Shown: one piece after another, positions 11,101 through 20,717 of the stretch
Numbering within the stretch: the first letter of the stretch is position 1
How the letters are laid out: every line of letters starts with the position of its first letter
NCBI RefSeq assembly: GCF_001541095.1
Contig: NZ_LMXH01000003.1
Location: forward strand, 186,001-250,000
Source of the DNA: Paenibacillus sp. FJAT-26967
Lineage (GTDB): Bacteria > Bacillota > Bacilli > Paenibacillales > NBRC-103111
DNA length: 64,000 nucleotides
Direction: 5' to 3'
Position numbers and translations under genes: made by a program
Notes under the pieces: generated by a model
The model's input: the letters and a program-made list of their open reading frames with translations, nothing else
The model's database searches: none
Told to the model about the DNA's origin: nothing

Positions 11101-14100
11101 GTCTGGATGTAAGCGGCATTGGGGTGAACAGTCACTTTTTCGAGCTGGGGGGCCACTCCCTGCATGCGGTGAAGCTCGTTTCGGCCGTTCGAAAAGCATT
11201 CCAGAGTGATCTGCCTCTGACGGGTGTATTCGAGTCCCCGTTACTCGGAGAGATGGCACGGATGATCAGCGGCGGTACAGAAATGCAGCAGGGTTATGCT
11301 TCCATTGAACGGGTGCACCGGGCCGAGTATTATCCGGTTTCGCCGCCACAGAGAAGACTCTTTATTCTGGAACAGCTGGAAGAGCATAGTACGGTTTACA
11401 ACACGCCATCGGCCATCCGGATCAGCGGAGAGCTGGATGTGGAGCGTCTTAACCGGGTGTTCCAGACGCTTGTTAACCGGCACGAAGCATTCCGAACTTC
11501 GTTCGAACTTGTAGACGCGGAGCCTGTCCAGAAAATTAAGGACGAGGTCGAATTTGCAGTCAGCTTCATGGGACGGACGGATGAATCCGGGCTTGCGGGA
11601 GTGCTGGAGAACTTTGTGACCCCGTTTAACATAAGCAAGGCGCCACTTTTCCGCGCGGGTCTTGTTCAGATCGCGGAGCGTGAACATGTGCTGCTGCTTG
11701 ATTTCCATCACCTGATTGCAGACGGTTCCTCCGTCTCCATCCTGGTAGATGAATGGAATGCGCTGTATGCAGGCCGATCTCTGCCTGAGCTGAGCATTCA
11801 GTACAAAGATTACGCGGTCTGGCATCATAAACTCGCGAAGGACGGAATTCTGAAGAAGCAGGAGGAGTACTGGCTGGAGCGGTTCCAAGGCGAGCTTCCG
11901 GTGCTGAACCTCCCGGCGGACGGCCCCCGGACACAGATCCGCAGCTTTGAAGGAGACAGCTTATCGGTGAGGCTTGCGCCTGAACTGCTCAAGCGGCTGC
12001 ATCAGCTTGCCGCTGAGACCGGTACGACCTTCTATATGGTTATGCTGGCTGCTTATGGAATTGTGCTCTCCAAATATACCGGACAAGAAGATATCATCGT
12101 CGGGTCTCCGGCAGCGGGGCGCCCTCATTCGGATCTGGAACCGGTTATCGGAATGTTCGTGAATACGCTGGCGATGCGTAGTTACCCGGCAGCGGGCAAG
12201 AATTTCAGAGACTACCTCCAAGAGGTCAAAACAAGCACCTTGGGGGCTTTTCAGAATCAGGATTATCCGTTCGATGAACTCATCGAGCTGCTGGATATTC
12301 CGCGGGATTTGGGACGCAACCCTTTATTCGATACGATGCTGGTTGTACAAAATCTGGAATCTGGGGACATCCGGCTTGAAGGCCTTGAATTAAAACCCTT
12401 CGACCTGGAAGCGAAAGTGTCTAAATTTGAACTTACCCTTACCGTCATCGAAGATGCGGAAGGTGCCGAGCTTGATACGGAATATGCAGCTAAGCTGTTT
12501 CGTCCCGACACGGTTAAAAGATTGATCGGACACTATGTCCGGGTTCTTGAAGAAGTCACCGCAGATCCGTCCGTCAAGCTGGGGGATATCGATCTGCTGA
12601 CGGCGGATGAGCAGGATGAAATCGTATTTGCCTTCAACCGCAGTGCAGCCGAGTACGATCGAAACCGGACGATTCCCGGACTGTTCGAGGAACAGGCGGC
12701 AAAATCCCCGGATGCGCCAGCGGTTGTAAGCGGAGGAGCACAGCTTACTTACGGGGAGCTGAACCGCCTCGCGAACAGACAGGCCCGCGTGCTCAGAGAG
12801 CGGGGCGTCCGGCCGGGTACCGTAGCGGCAATCACAGGTGAACGCACCGCCGGAACCATAATCGCCATCCTGGCGATTCTTAAGGCAGGGGGAGCCTATC
12901 TGCCGATTGACCCGTCCTATCCGGTCGACCGGATCGCCCATATGCTCCGGGACAGCGGAGCGGAACTGGTGCTCTGCCCGGCGGAGTTGGCCCAGCAGGC
13001 ACGGGAGTGGACGGCGCTGGCGCAGTCAAGCACGCTCATCCTGGAGCTTGATGCGCTCACGGGTCCAGCCGGGACCGCCGGCGCTAATGACGGTCATGGG
13101 GCTGAGGACGCGAGCAACCTGCCGCCGCTCGGTTCGAGTCAAGATCTCGCTTATCTGATCTATACTTCCGGTTCGACCGGAGTTCCCAAAGGCGTCATGT
13201 TGGAGCATCAAGGGATTCTCAACCTGCAGGTGTTCTTCCGGGAGCAGCTCGGCATCCTGCCGGAAGACCGCATCGTGCAATTTGCGAGCTTGTCTTTCGA
13301 TGCGTCTGCCTGGGAGATGTTCATGGCCTTGCTGACCGGCGCGTCTTTGCATCTGGTTCCGCAGGATACGATCCAGGATATTCCACTGTTCCAGAAGTTT
13401 GTGGCCGGCAGCGGCATTACGGTTGCTACGCTTCCGCCTACGTACGTGGTACATCTGGACCCGGAGGCAATGCCTTCTTTGAGAAAGCTCATTACAGCCG
13501 GCTCCGAAACGAACCGCGATCTGGTACAGGAGTGGAGCCGCAGGCTATCGTACATCAATGCCTACGGCCCGACTGAGTCGACCATTTGCGCAACGATCTG
13601 GGAGGCTCCGCAGGATGGGCGGCTGCCGGAGGGGCCGATTCCGATCGGCAAGCCGATTGTGAACACCCGCGTCTACATCGTGGACGCGGGCAACCGGCCG
13701 GTGCCGATCGGCGTTACCGGCGAGCTCTGTCTCGCGGGAGACGGACTTGCCCGCGGTTACCGCGGCAACGAGACGCTGACCGCCGAGAAGTTCGTCCCGG
13801 ATCTGTTCTATCCGGGTGAGCGCATGTACCGGACCGGGGATCTTGCACGCTGGAGCCGGGACGGCAGCATCGAGTACCTGGGCAGGTCCGACCATCAGGT
13901 CAAAATCCGCGGCTTCCGTATTGAAACCGGCGAGATTGAAGCGCAGCTTCTGCGGCATGAAGCGGTCGAAGAAGTTCTGATTCTCGCCCGCAAGGACAGC
14001 TTTCATCAAGACTACTTATGTGCCTATGTCGTGTCCGGAGCGGATTGGACACCTTCGGTCCTGCGTTCATATCTGGCGAAATCGCTGCCCGACTATATGA

Positions 14101-17100
14101 TCCCGTCCTTCTTCATCGGGCTGGACCGCATGCCGCTGACGCCCAACGGCAAGCCGGACCGCAAGGCTCTGCCGGAGCCGAATACACTTCTTCACAGTGG
14201 AGCGGAGTATCTGGCTCCCCGTACGGAGACTGAGCGGAAGCTTGCGGCCGTCTGGCAGCACGTCTTGGGACTGGAGCGCATCGGCGTGTACGATAACTTC
14301 TTCGATCTCGGCGGCCATTCGCTCAAAGCCGCCTCTCTGATCGCCGGAATTAGCCGGGAATTCCAGACCAGCCTGCCGCTTAGAGAAGTATTCCAGTCCC
14401 CGCTGCTCGGGGAAATGGCGGACAAGATTGAAGCTGCCGCTTCGGCGGGGCATGGATATGCACCCGTGGAAAGATTGCAGGAAGCGGATTTCTATCCGGT
14501 CTCTTCCGGGCAGAAACGGTTGTTGATCCTAAACTCGCTTGATGAAGCCGGCATCGCGTACAACATGCCTACGATTCTCACACTCAGCGGCGAACTCGAT
14601 TTAAGCAGGCTGAAGGAAGCGTTCCATACCTTAGTACAGCGGCATGAATCCTTGCGGACATCCTTCCGTCTGGAAGAGGGGGAACCCGTTCAAATCATTC
14701 ACCAGCAAGTTCCTTTCGCTGTTCAATTTAGTGAGCTGGAAACCGGATCGGAGAGGGAGATTGAACAGGCTGTCGTGAATTTCGTGACTCCGTTTCAGTT
14801 GAGCCAGGCTCCGCTGTTCCGGGTTTCTCTCATCAGAGTCAGCGGCGGCAAGCATCTGCTTCTGATTGATATGCATCATATTGTGTCCGATGGAGCCTCG
14901 GTAGGACTGCTGGTGAGTGAATTTAACCGGCTTTACCGCGGAGAGCAGCTCCCCGAGCTGACGCTTACCTACAAGGATTACGCGGGATGGCAGGCAAGGC
15001 AGCTGCAGGACGGCAGTCTGGAGCTGCAGGAGCAGTTCTGGAAGCGGCAGTTTGAGGGTGAGATTCCCGTGTTGAACCTTCCGACGGATGATCCGCGGCC
15101 CAAGACCCAGAGTTTCGAGGGAGAGAGTCTTTCCATCCGCTTGGAGGGAAGCGCAGGCGCCGCTGTTAAGCAGCTCGTCTCTGAGACGCGCTGCACACTG
15201 TACATGCTCATGTTGACCGCATACAATGTGCTGCTCTCCAAATATAGCGGTCAGGAAGATATCATCGTAGGGTCTCCTGTTGCCGGCAGGCCGCAGGCAG
15301 AGCTGGAGCAGGTGATCGGGATGTTCGTCAATACGCTTGCCTTGCGGAATTATCCTGCAAGCACTAAGACGTTCCGGGATTTCCTGGATGAGGTGAAGGA
15401 TCGTACGTTAAGTGCTTTTGAGAACCAGGACTTCCAATACGAAGAACTGGTGGACAAGCTGAAGCTCAAACGTGATCTCAGCCGCAATCCGCTTTTTGAT
15501 GTGATGCTGGAAGTACAGAACATCGACATCGGAGACATGGAAATGGAGGGCCTGCATGTAACGCCGTATTCATTTGAATCGACTGTCTCCAAATTTGATA
15601 TGACCGTCTCGGTTTATGAGGACGCGGAGGGCTTTACACTGAGTGTCGAATATGCGGCGAAACTGTTCCGGAAGGGAACGATGGAGCGTCTGCTTCATCA
15701 CCTCACGAGAATTCTTCAGACCGTGACAACAAATCCGGATATCCGCCTTGCCGATATCAACATGCTGACGGAGAACGAGGAAAAGGTTCTCCTGACGGAT
15801 TTCAACGACACGAAGGCCAGTTATCCCGAGAATGCGACCTTACCGGAGCTGTTCAGGGAACAGGCAGCCCGCACGCCTGACAGCACGGCTCTGGTATATA
15901 AGGAAACTACGCTTACTTACCGGGAGTTGAGTGAGAAGACCAATCGGCTGGCGGCTGTTCTGCGGGATAACGGCGTGCGGAGCGGGAGCGTGGTAGCCAT
16001 TGTGGGTGACCGTTCCTCCGATATGGTAATCGGAATGCTGGGTGTCATGAAGGCAGGAGGGGCTTACCTTCCTATCGATCCGGAGTATCCTCAGGACCGG
16101 CTGGATTATGTGCTGGAAGACAGCGGCGCTCAAATTGTGCTGTATCAGACGATCTACGAAGATAAAGTGCCTGCGGGCATGAAGGCGATGGCTCTGGAGG
16201 ATGAAGCAACTTACCGGGGAGGGGAGAAGGATCTCCCGGACTGGAATACGTCTTCGGATCTGGCCTATGTGATGTATACATCGGGTTCTACCGGCAAGCC
16301 CAAGGGAGTGATGGTAGAGCACAGAGGTATTGTGAGGCTGGTGCGCAATACAAACTATGTAGAGTTCAAGCCGGAGGATAAGATTCTGCAGACGGCAGCC
16401 CAAGTGTTCGATGTAAGTGTTTTTGAAATTTGGGGTGCTCTGTTGAACGGCTCGGAGCTGTATGTAGTGGATAAGTTCACACTGCTGGATCCCTACAAGC
16501 TGGGTGAAGCCATCAAAGAATATGGCATCACGATGATGTGGCTGACTTCGCCGCTGTTCAACCAGTTGTCCCAGCAGAAGCCGGACATGTTCCGTCCGCT
16601 GCGCTATCTGATCGTAGGCGGAGATGCGTTGTCCCCCGTGCGGATTAACACCGTCCGCCGTATTTGTCCGAAGCTAACCGTTGTTAACGGCTACGGGCCT
16701 ACGGAGAACACGACGTTCTCCTGCTGTTTCGAGATTAACGAGGATTACCCGGACAATATTCCGATCGGATACCCGATCAGCAACTCTACGGCGTACATCC
16801 TGAACGCGCACGGCAAGCTGAATCCAATCGGAGTACCGGGTGAACTGTGGGTCGGCGGAGACGGCGTGGCACGAGGGTATATCAACAAGCCGGAGCTGAC
16901 GGCGGAGAAATTCATCCCGAATCCGTTCGCGCCAGGTGAACAGCTGTACGGGACAGGAGACCTGGCTAGATGGCTTCCGGGTGGGGCTATCGAGTATCTT
17001 GGCCGTATAGACAACCAGGTGAAAATCCGCGGCTTCCGCATCGAAATCGGAGAAATTGAAACCCAGATCTTACGCCATGAAGCCGTGAAGGAAGCGGCTG

Positions 17101-19184
17101 TTCTAATCAAAGAGCAGGGGGACCAGAACAAGTTCCTGTGCGCTTATGTTGTGTCGGAGCGGGCCGTAACTGACCGGGAGTTGAAGGATTATTTAGCCGG
17201 GCAGCTGCCGGATTATATGATCCCGGCCGTCTTCCTCTTCATGGAGAAGCTTCCGCTTACCCAGAATGGCAAAGTGGATAAAAAGGCGCTTCCCGAACCG
17301 CAGCAAGGCGAATGGAACGAGAGTGGATATACGGCGCCGAGAAACCGCACGGAAAGAACCATTGCGGATATATACAGCGAACTGCTCGGCATAGAGCGTA
17401 TTAGCGTAAGGGCCAATTTCTTCGAGCTTGGCGGCCACTCGCTCAAAGCGATCCGCCTGATTGCCAGATTCGCAGAGCTTGGCTGGCCGGTCTCCATCCA
17501 GGATGTCTTTACGCATCAGACACCGGCGGATATGGCTGCCCTGATCAGCAGGTCGGCAGTCGATCAGGTGCAGAAGATCAGACAGAAGGCCGAGGCAGCC
17601 CAATTCCTCACCGGGCGTCTGGGCAAACCTGTCCGGTATCTGCACTATTACTCCGGGTCGAGACGATATGACCTGCTGTCTGTTGAGGAACTGGATGAAA
17701 GCATCCGCAGGCAGGCCGAGCAGTTGATTGCCGCGAACATCGGAGCCGAGATTCAGCCTCATTACATTGTGAGTGGGATTCAGCCGGAATCGGGCCCGCA
17801 GATCAGCGCAGAGCAGTTTAAGGCGCTGACGGCGCTCCAGGAGCCGGAGGAAGCGGGAATCGCCGGAATTCTGGCGCAAATCGACGAGAGCCAGACCCAG
17901 TTTGCTGAAGGGATCACGGGTGGAGAGATCGTGACTCACTACGGGATTTCTCCTTCACAACGTTACCATCTGGCGCACAAGGACATCTCCGGGACGCATA
18001 TCAGCTTCGATCACTATGTCGATACGGACCTTCTCCGCGGCGTTATTCATCACCTCATCTGTACGCAGGAAGTGATGAGAAGTGTTCTGACGGAGGAAGG
18101 GGAGCAGGGCAGTTGGATGCTTCTGGACGAACCGGAGTCGATCACCCTGCCTTACCTGGATCTCTCGGGTTTTGGAGCGGATACCCGGAGACAGGTGCTG
18201 CAAGCTGTGATGGAGAATTTCTTCATCCGTACGCATGATCTTGTGGGCTCCTTGATGTACCGAATCCTTCTGGTGAAAGAAAATTTGAAAGAATACACCC
18301 TGCTGCTGCCGTTCTCCCACGCCGGATTTGATTATATGAGCGGGGAAATTATTCAGAATAAAGTGCGGCGTCTCTATGAGCAGTTCGAGAATGGGGAACA
18401 GCCTCAAGAAGAGAAGGGACACACTTACCAGGATTATATCGCGCAGATATCGAAAGGTCCGTCCGAAACGACGGATGAGGAGCTTGTTTCCAGTCTTGCT
18501 CTGGAAAGCTTCCAATTGCAAACGGAGAAGCTTTACCAGTTCTCCCGCCATTTTGACAGCAGTGGTTATACGGTCGTCAACTTCGAGAAGGATGCCGGTC
18601 AAGCGGCAGGAGGCGATGCGGAAGAGCTGTGGAAAGTGGCGATTGGAATAACCCGTGACTTTTTCAGCGAATACTTCGGTGTCCGTCACTTACCTGTCTG
18701 GCTGACCAATTATGGCAGGAAATATGGAAATGAGTCGTTCTTTGAAACCGTCGGGGAATGCATTGATTACATTCCGGTGCTTCTGAATGCGGCCGATGAC
18801 ATCTCCTACTCGGTGAAAGATATCAAGTTCCGACTCGATAAAGCGTCCAGACAAAATATCAACTATGCCAATCTGATGTATAACGGCGCCATGTCGGAAG
18901 CATTCGGACAAACCCAGCTGCTTCTGAAAGCGGCCTTCGAGAAATTCCCGCTGAACGTCAACTATCTGGGGGAAATGCCAGAGCTGGAAGACACGGTAAG
19001 CGGGCTGGATCTTGGAGGGGTAAACTGCGACGAGAAGGACCGCGTGGTCTGCATGGTCTGGCACAGTAAAGGCAAGATCTCGCTGACGATCGTTCTTCCT
19101 TACCTGGAGAATCAGGAGAAAGTCAGGAGTCTGCTCGAGCAAGTTTCCCGCAGCTATCTGTTCGCTCTCAGCACGGCCGAATAG
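8169..19184 (+). CDS. Nonribosomal peptide synthetase, three modules with a degenerate E-like C-terminal domain (X-Phe-Val)
   Basis: The TTG start at 8169 is chosen because AAGGGGG sits seven bases before it; an ATG at 8181 is the alternative. The 3671 residues read C1 (HHILMDG, 144), A1 (from 456), T1 (Ser997), C2 (HHLIADG, 1180), A2 (from 1489), T2 (Ser2051), C3 (HHIVSDG, 2236), A3 (from about 2545) and T3 (Ser3091). A linker of about 120 residues and an E-like domain (about 3255-3671) follow. Pocket codes are DASSIGNVC(K), unassigned; DAWTIAAIC(K), identical to GrsA PheA and so Phe; and DVFWIGGTF(K), Val-like. The terminal domain keeps E-type landmarks (SPSQR, VGECIDYIPVLL, NYLGEMPE). However, its HHxxxDG is SHAGFDY (3383-3389) and EGHGRE has become TNYGRK. 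No thioesterase or reductase domain is present, so the release mechanism is not obvious. C1 should take a D-residue from the preceding E domain. Confidence 0.97.
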   Translation: MERTMAIQAIYNLSPMQEGMLFHHLLNKDSQAYFEQFTCEVTGTLDVAVLQQSFNLLIGKYEILRTNFLHENVKRPKQVVFKERPITIAYEDISGQDEQARKQLIGEHIREDKKRGFHLAKDLLLRLAVWKTGSEAYTLNWSYHHILMDGWCLKTIVDELFDTYRELRQGLPVTLTLTDAAPYANYIKWLDEQDQEEARAFWKEYLAGFETKSALPGNKGNLKENGYTQRDDVFAIPEETAILLERTATENQVTLNTVLQTAWGVLLGRYSGSDDVVFGTVSSGRPAEVEGIDSMVGLFINTIPTRIRFREEQTFAELIRQVQAASGETKEYDYFPLAEVQALSVMKQGLIDHLYGFQNYPVSDESAESLYTEEFRMTEIEDYEQSNYDFNVILTQSRGLEVLFKYNTCVYDEEWVSRIAGHYLNVLRAVAGNASLELKDIEILTPAEKKHLLENFNGKEVSLPADTTVLDLFEAKVEEIPGNTAVVFKGESLTYRELNEQANGMAAYLREQGVGPEKTVAIMLEHSIGMIVGVLAVLKAGAAYLPVDPEYPAERISYMLQDSGAAILLTRRQHVRGRGMNLQVPTLDSDSLVPVLGTHSSNPLRAAGPGHLAYVIYTSGSTGKPKGVMIEHHTLVNMSLWHKSYYGLSELDRCTKYLGFGFDASVSEIFPCLIAGSALYIIPDEIRLDVQRLNAYYEENGITITSFPAAIAEQFMRLENRSLTRLITGGDKLNFYRKTPYKLYNNYGPTENTVCSTSFEVVDEYPNIPIGKPIDNVRAYVLDARKRLLPAGVPGELWLAGASVARGYRNSPELTEEKFTADPFKPGERMYRTGDLVSWLPDGNLEFLGRVDQQVKIRGYRIELGEIESLLLKQKETREAVVTACANSLGDKFLCAYLVLNSGMTTRELKARLAAELPEYMVPAHFVVLDKLPLTPHGKVDRKALPEPDQAAGPGADYVAPRSEAEHKLAVIWHEILGLDVSGIGVNSHFFELGGHSLHAVKLVSAVRKAFQSDLPLTGVFESPLLGEMARMISGGTEMQQGYASIERVHRAEYYPVSPPQRRLFILEQLEEHSTVYNTPSAIRISGELDVERLNRVFQTLVNRHEAFRTSFELVDAEPVQKIKDEVEFAVSFMGRTDESGLAGVLENFVTPFNISKAPLFRAGLVQIAEREHVLLLDFHHLIADGSSVSILVDEWNALYAGRSLPELSIQYKDYAVWHHKLAKDGILKKQEEYWLERFQGELPVLNLPADGPRTQIRSFEGDSLSVRLAPELLKRLHQLAAETGTTFYMVMLAAYGIVLSKYTGQEDIIVGSPAAGRPHSDLEPVIGMFVNTLAMRSYPAAGKNFRDYLQEVKTSTLGAFQNQDYPFDELIELLDIPRDLGRNPLFDTMLVVQNLESGDIRLEGLELKPFDLEAKVSKFELTLTVIEDAEGAELDTEYAAKLFRPDTVKRLIGHYVRVLEEVTADPSVKLGDIDLLTADEQDEIVFAFNRSAAEYDRNRTIPGLFEEQAAKSPDAPAVVSGGAQLTYGELNRLANRQARVLRERGVRPGTVAAITGERTAGTIIAILAILKAGGAYLPIDPSYPVDRIAHMLRDSGAELVLCPAELAQQAREWTALAQSSTLILELDALTGPAGTAGANDGHGAEDASNLPPLGSSQDLAYLIYTSGSTGVPKGVMLEHQGILNLQVFFREQLGILPEDRIVQFASLSFDASAWEMFMALLTGASLHLVPQDTIQDIPLFQKFVAGSGITVATLPPTYVVHLDPEAMPSLRKLITAGSETNRDLVQEWSRRLSYINAYGPTESTICATIWEAPQDGRLPEGPIPIGKPIVNTRVYIVDAGNRPVPIGVTGELCLAGDGLARGYRGNETLTAEKFVPDLFYPGERMYRTGDLARWSRDGSIEYLGRSDHQVKIRGFRIETGEIEAQLLRHEAVEEVLILARKDSFHQDYLCAYVVSGADWTPSVLRSYLAKSLPDYMIPSFFIGLDRMPLTPNGKPDRKALPEPNTLLHSGAEYLAPRTETERKLAAVWQHVLGLERIGVYDNFFDLGGHSLKAASLIAGISREFQTSLPLREVFQSPLLGEMADKIEAAASAGHGYAPVERLQEADFYPVSSGQKRLLILNSLDEAGIAYNMPTILTLSGELDLSRLKEAFHTLVQRHESLRTSFRLEEGEPVQIIHQQVPFAVQFSELETGSEREIEQAVVNFVTPFQLSQAPLFRVSLIRVSGGKHLLLIDMHHIVSDGASVGLLVSEFNRLYRGEQLPELTLTYKDYAGWQARQLQDGSLELQEQFWKRQFEGEIPVLNLPTDDPRPKTQSFEGESLSIRLEGSAGAAVKQLVSETRCTLYMLMLTAYNVLLSKYSGQEDIIVGSPVAGRPQAELEQVIGMFVNTLALRNYPASTKTFRDFLDEVKDRTLSAFENQDFQYEELVDKLKLKRDLSRNPLFDVMLEVQNIDIGDMEMEGLHVTPYSFESTVSKFDMTVSVYEDAEGFTLSVEYAAKLFRKGTMERLLHHLTRILQTVTTNPDIRLADINMLTENEEKVLLTDFNDTKASYPENATLPELFREQAARTPDSTALVYKETTLTYRELSEKTNRLAAVLRDNGVRSGSVVAIVGDRSSDMVIGMLGVMKAGGAYLPIDPEYPQDRLDYVLEDSGAQIVLYQTIYEDKVPAGMKAMALEDEATYRGGEKDLPDWNTSSDLAYVMYTSGSTGKPKGVMVEHRGIVRLVRNTNYVEFKPEDKILQTAAQVFDVSVFEIWGALLNGSELYVVDKFTLLDPYKLGEAIKEYGITMMWLTSPLFNQLSQQKPDMFRPLRYLIVGGDALSPVRINTVRRICPKLTVVNGYGPTENTTFSCCFEINEDYPDNIPIGYPISNSTAYILNAHGKLNPIGVPGELWVGGDGVARGYINKPELTAEKFIPNPFAPGEQLYGTGDLARWLPGGAIEYLGRIDNQVKIRGFRIEIGEIETQILRHEAVKEAAVLIKEQGDQNKFLCAYVVSERAVTDRELKDYLAGQLPDYMIPAVFLFMEKLPLTQNGKVDKKALPEPQQGEWNESGYTAPRNRTERTIADIYSELLGIERISVRANFFELGGHSLKAIRLIARFAELGWPVSIQDVFTHQTPADMAALISRSAVDQVQKIRQKAEAAQFLTGRLGKPVRYLHYYSGSRRYDLLSVEELDESIRRQAEQLIAANIGAEIQPHYIVSGIQPESGPQISAEQFKALTALQEPEEAGIAGILAQIDESQTQFAEGITGGEIVTHYGISPSQRYHLAHKDISGTHISFDHYVDTDLLRGVIHHLICTQEVMRSVLTEEGEQGSWMLLDEPESITLPYLDLSGFGADTRRQVLQAVMENFFIRTHDLVGSLMYRILLVKENLKEYTLLLPFSHAGFDYMSGEIIQNKVRRLYEQFENGEQPQEEKGHTYQDYIAQISKGPSETTDEELVSSLALESFQLQTEKLYQFSRHFDSSGYTVVNFEKDAGQAAGGDAEELWKVAIGITRDFFSEYFGVRHLPVWLTNYGRKYGNESFFETVGECIDYIPVLLNAADDISYSVKDIKFRLDKASRQNINYANLMYNGAMSEAFGQTQLLLKAAFEKFPLNVNYLGEMPELEDTVSGLDLGGVNCDEKDRVVCMVWHSKGKISLTIVLPYLENQEKVRSLLEQVSRSYLFALSTAE

Positions 19185-19380
19185 CAGAGAAGGCTGCAGG
19201 GGCAAATACCGGCAGGTAATCCCTTGCAGGAAGCGCTTCTAGATTTATGTGTGTGAGTGTGCTATCTGTTCAGGCGGCGCAGCAAAAGCTAGGGCAAGCT
19301 GTTCCGCCAGTCGCTTGATATGTATATAAACCGATCCATGCCGCATGATTTTTTATCAGGCAGGCAGAAAGGTGTAGAAC

Positions 19381-20673
19381 ATGAGAGATACCTCTAACAT
19401 TATTCTGTTCAGCATAAGCCGTCTGATTTCCGAGCTGGGGACTGCCGTTTTCAAATTCGCCCTCAGCCTCTACGTTCTGGATATTACAGGTTCCGCCAGC
19501 TTGTTTGCGACCGTGCTCGGCTTTACGTTCCTCCCCGGCATACTGGTTAATATTTTTGCAGGGGTGTATGTCGACCGGAGCAATAAGAAGAAAGTGATGG
19601 TCATAAGCGACTTTGCCAGCGGGATCATGATTCTGATCTGTATGGTCATTTTCAGCTACTATCCGGAGAACATCTTTACACTGATTCTATATGCAATCGC
19701 GCTTTCGACGATCCAGGCTTTCTTCTCTCTGGCTGTGAACGCCTGTATCCCCGATCTGGTTTCAAAAGACCGCGTTAATGCGATGAATTCCAGCCATCAG
19801 GGCATCAATGCTCTATTAAGTATTTTCGGACCGGTTGTCGGGGCGATCGCGTACAGCATGATCGGATTTCACATGATTTTCCTGATCGACGGCATTTCTT
19901 TTATCGTCTCCGGAATTCTCATTCTTTTTCTGAAATTCAGACCGAGAAGCACGCCCGCAGAAAAGCACAAGCCGTATTTCGAAAGCCTCCGGGAAATCCG
20001 GACGTATATCCGGGACCGGGCCGCCATCAAAAATATCCTGTTTGTTTTCCTGGCTACGAATTTTGTAATCGGTCCGGCGATTTCCCTTGTGCTGCCCTAT
20101 ATTATTTACAAACAGTTCCAGATGTCCGCGGAGCAGCTTTCTCTGATTGAAGCGGCTTTGGCGGTCGGGTTTATTGTGGGGGCCATTACCATTGCTATGA
20201 AAAGGGTCCATGCGTTCTTTATCAACAAAATTTTTGTCCTTATTCAGCTGCAGGCTCTCATGTTCACCTTATGGATCTTTCCGAAATTGCCGTTTATCGG
20301 CCTTGAGGCCAAGTGGGGCCTGACTTTCGGGTATATGCTGCTGCTGGCCTTCACGGGGATTTTCCTGGCTATGGGGAACATTCCGATGACCTCGTATGCA
20401 CAGCTGTATATTCCGGAGAAAATCAGGGCGAGTTTCTTCGGAGTGGTAGGAACGGTGACGACTTTGGCCGTACCTGTCGGGATGTGGATTTACGGTGTCC
20501 TGATTGATTTGATTAACTTCTCCTTTATCGTGATCGGATCGGGACTTCTTCTCTTTATTGTAGGCACCATTGCTCACCGGAACAAAGATCTCAGGGAATT
20601 CTTCAAGCAGGATCTTGAACCGGAACCGGATGACGTCACAGGAACAACCAAGACCAAAACCATAGAGGCTTAA
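19381..20673 (+). CDS. MFS transporter, probable exporter of the peptide
   Basis: This 430-residue protein is hydrophobic over nearly its whole length, with about a dozen membrane segments. The N-terminal half carries the MFS loop 2-3 pattern, with VDRSNKKKVM as the charged loop after the second helix and a YIRDRAAIKNILF-type start of the second half. The overall look is that of the MFS_3/enterobactin-exporter-like group often found in NRPS clusters. The ribosome site AGAAAGGTG ends about seven bases before the ATG. It starts 196 bases after the final NRPS and is followed 44 bases later by the aminotransferase, so it probably shares the cluster transcript. I infer export or self-protection from context; the substrate itself cannot be read from the sequence. 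Confidence 0.9.
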   Translation: MRDTSNIILFSISRLISELGTAVFKFALSLYVLDITGSASLFATVLGFTFLPGILVNIFAGVYVDRSNKKKVMVISDFASGIMILICMVIFSYYPENIFTLILYAIALSTIQAFFSLAVNACIPDLVSKDRVNAMNSSHQGINALLSIFGPVVGAIAYSMIGFHMIFLIDGISFIVSGILILFLKFRPRSTPAEKHKPYFESLREIRTYIRDRAAIKNILFVFLATNFVIGPAISLVLPYIIYKQFQMSAEQLSLIEAALAVGFIVGAITIAMKRVHAFFINKIFVLIQLQALMFTLWIFPKLPFIGLEAKWGLTFGYMLLLAFTGIFLAMGNIPMTSYAQLYIPEKIRASFFGVVGTVTTLAVPVGMWIYGVLIDLINFSFIVIGSGLLLFIVGTIAHRNKDLREFFKQDLEPEPDDVTGTTKTKTIEA

Positions 20674-20717
20674 TCGTTCGTGCAAGTCCAAATTCGGAGC
20701 ATGGGGAGGCAATTGAG

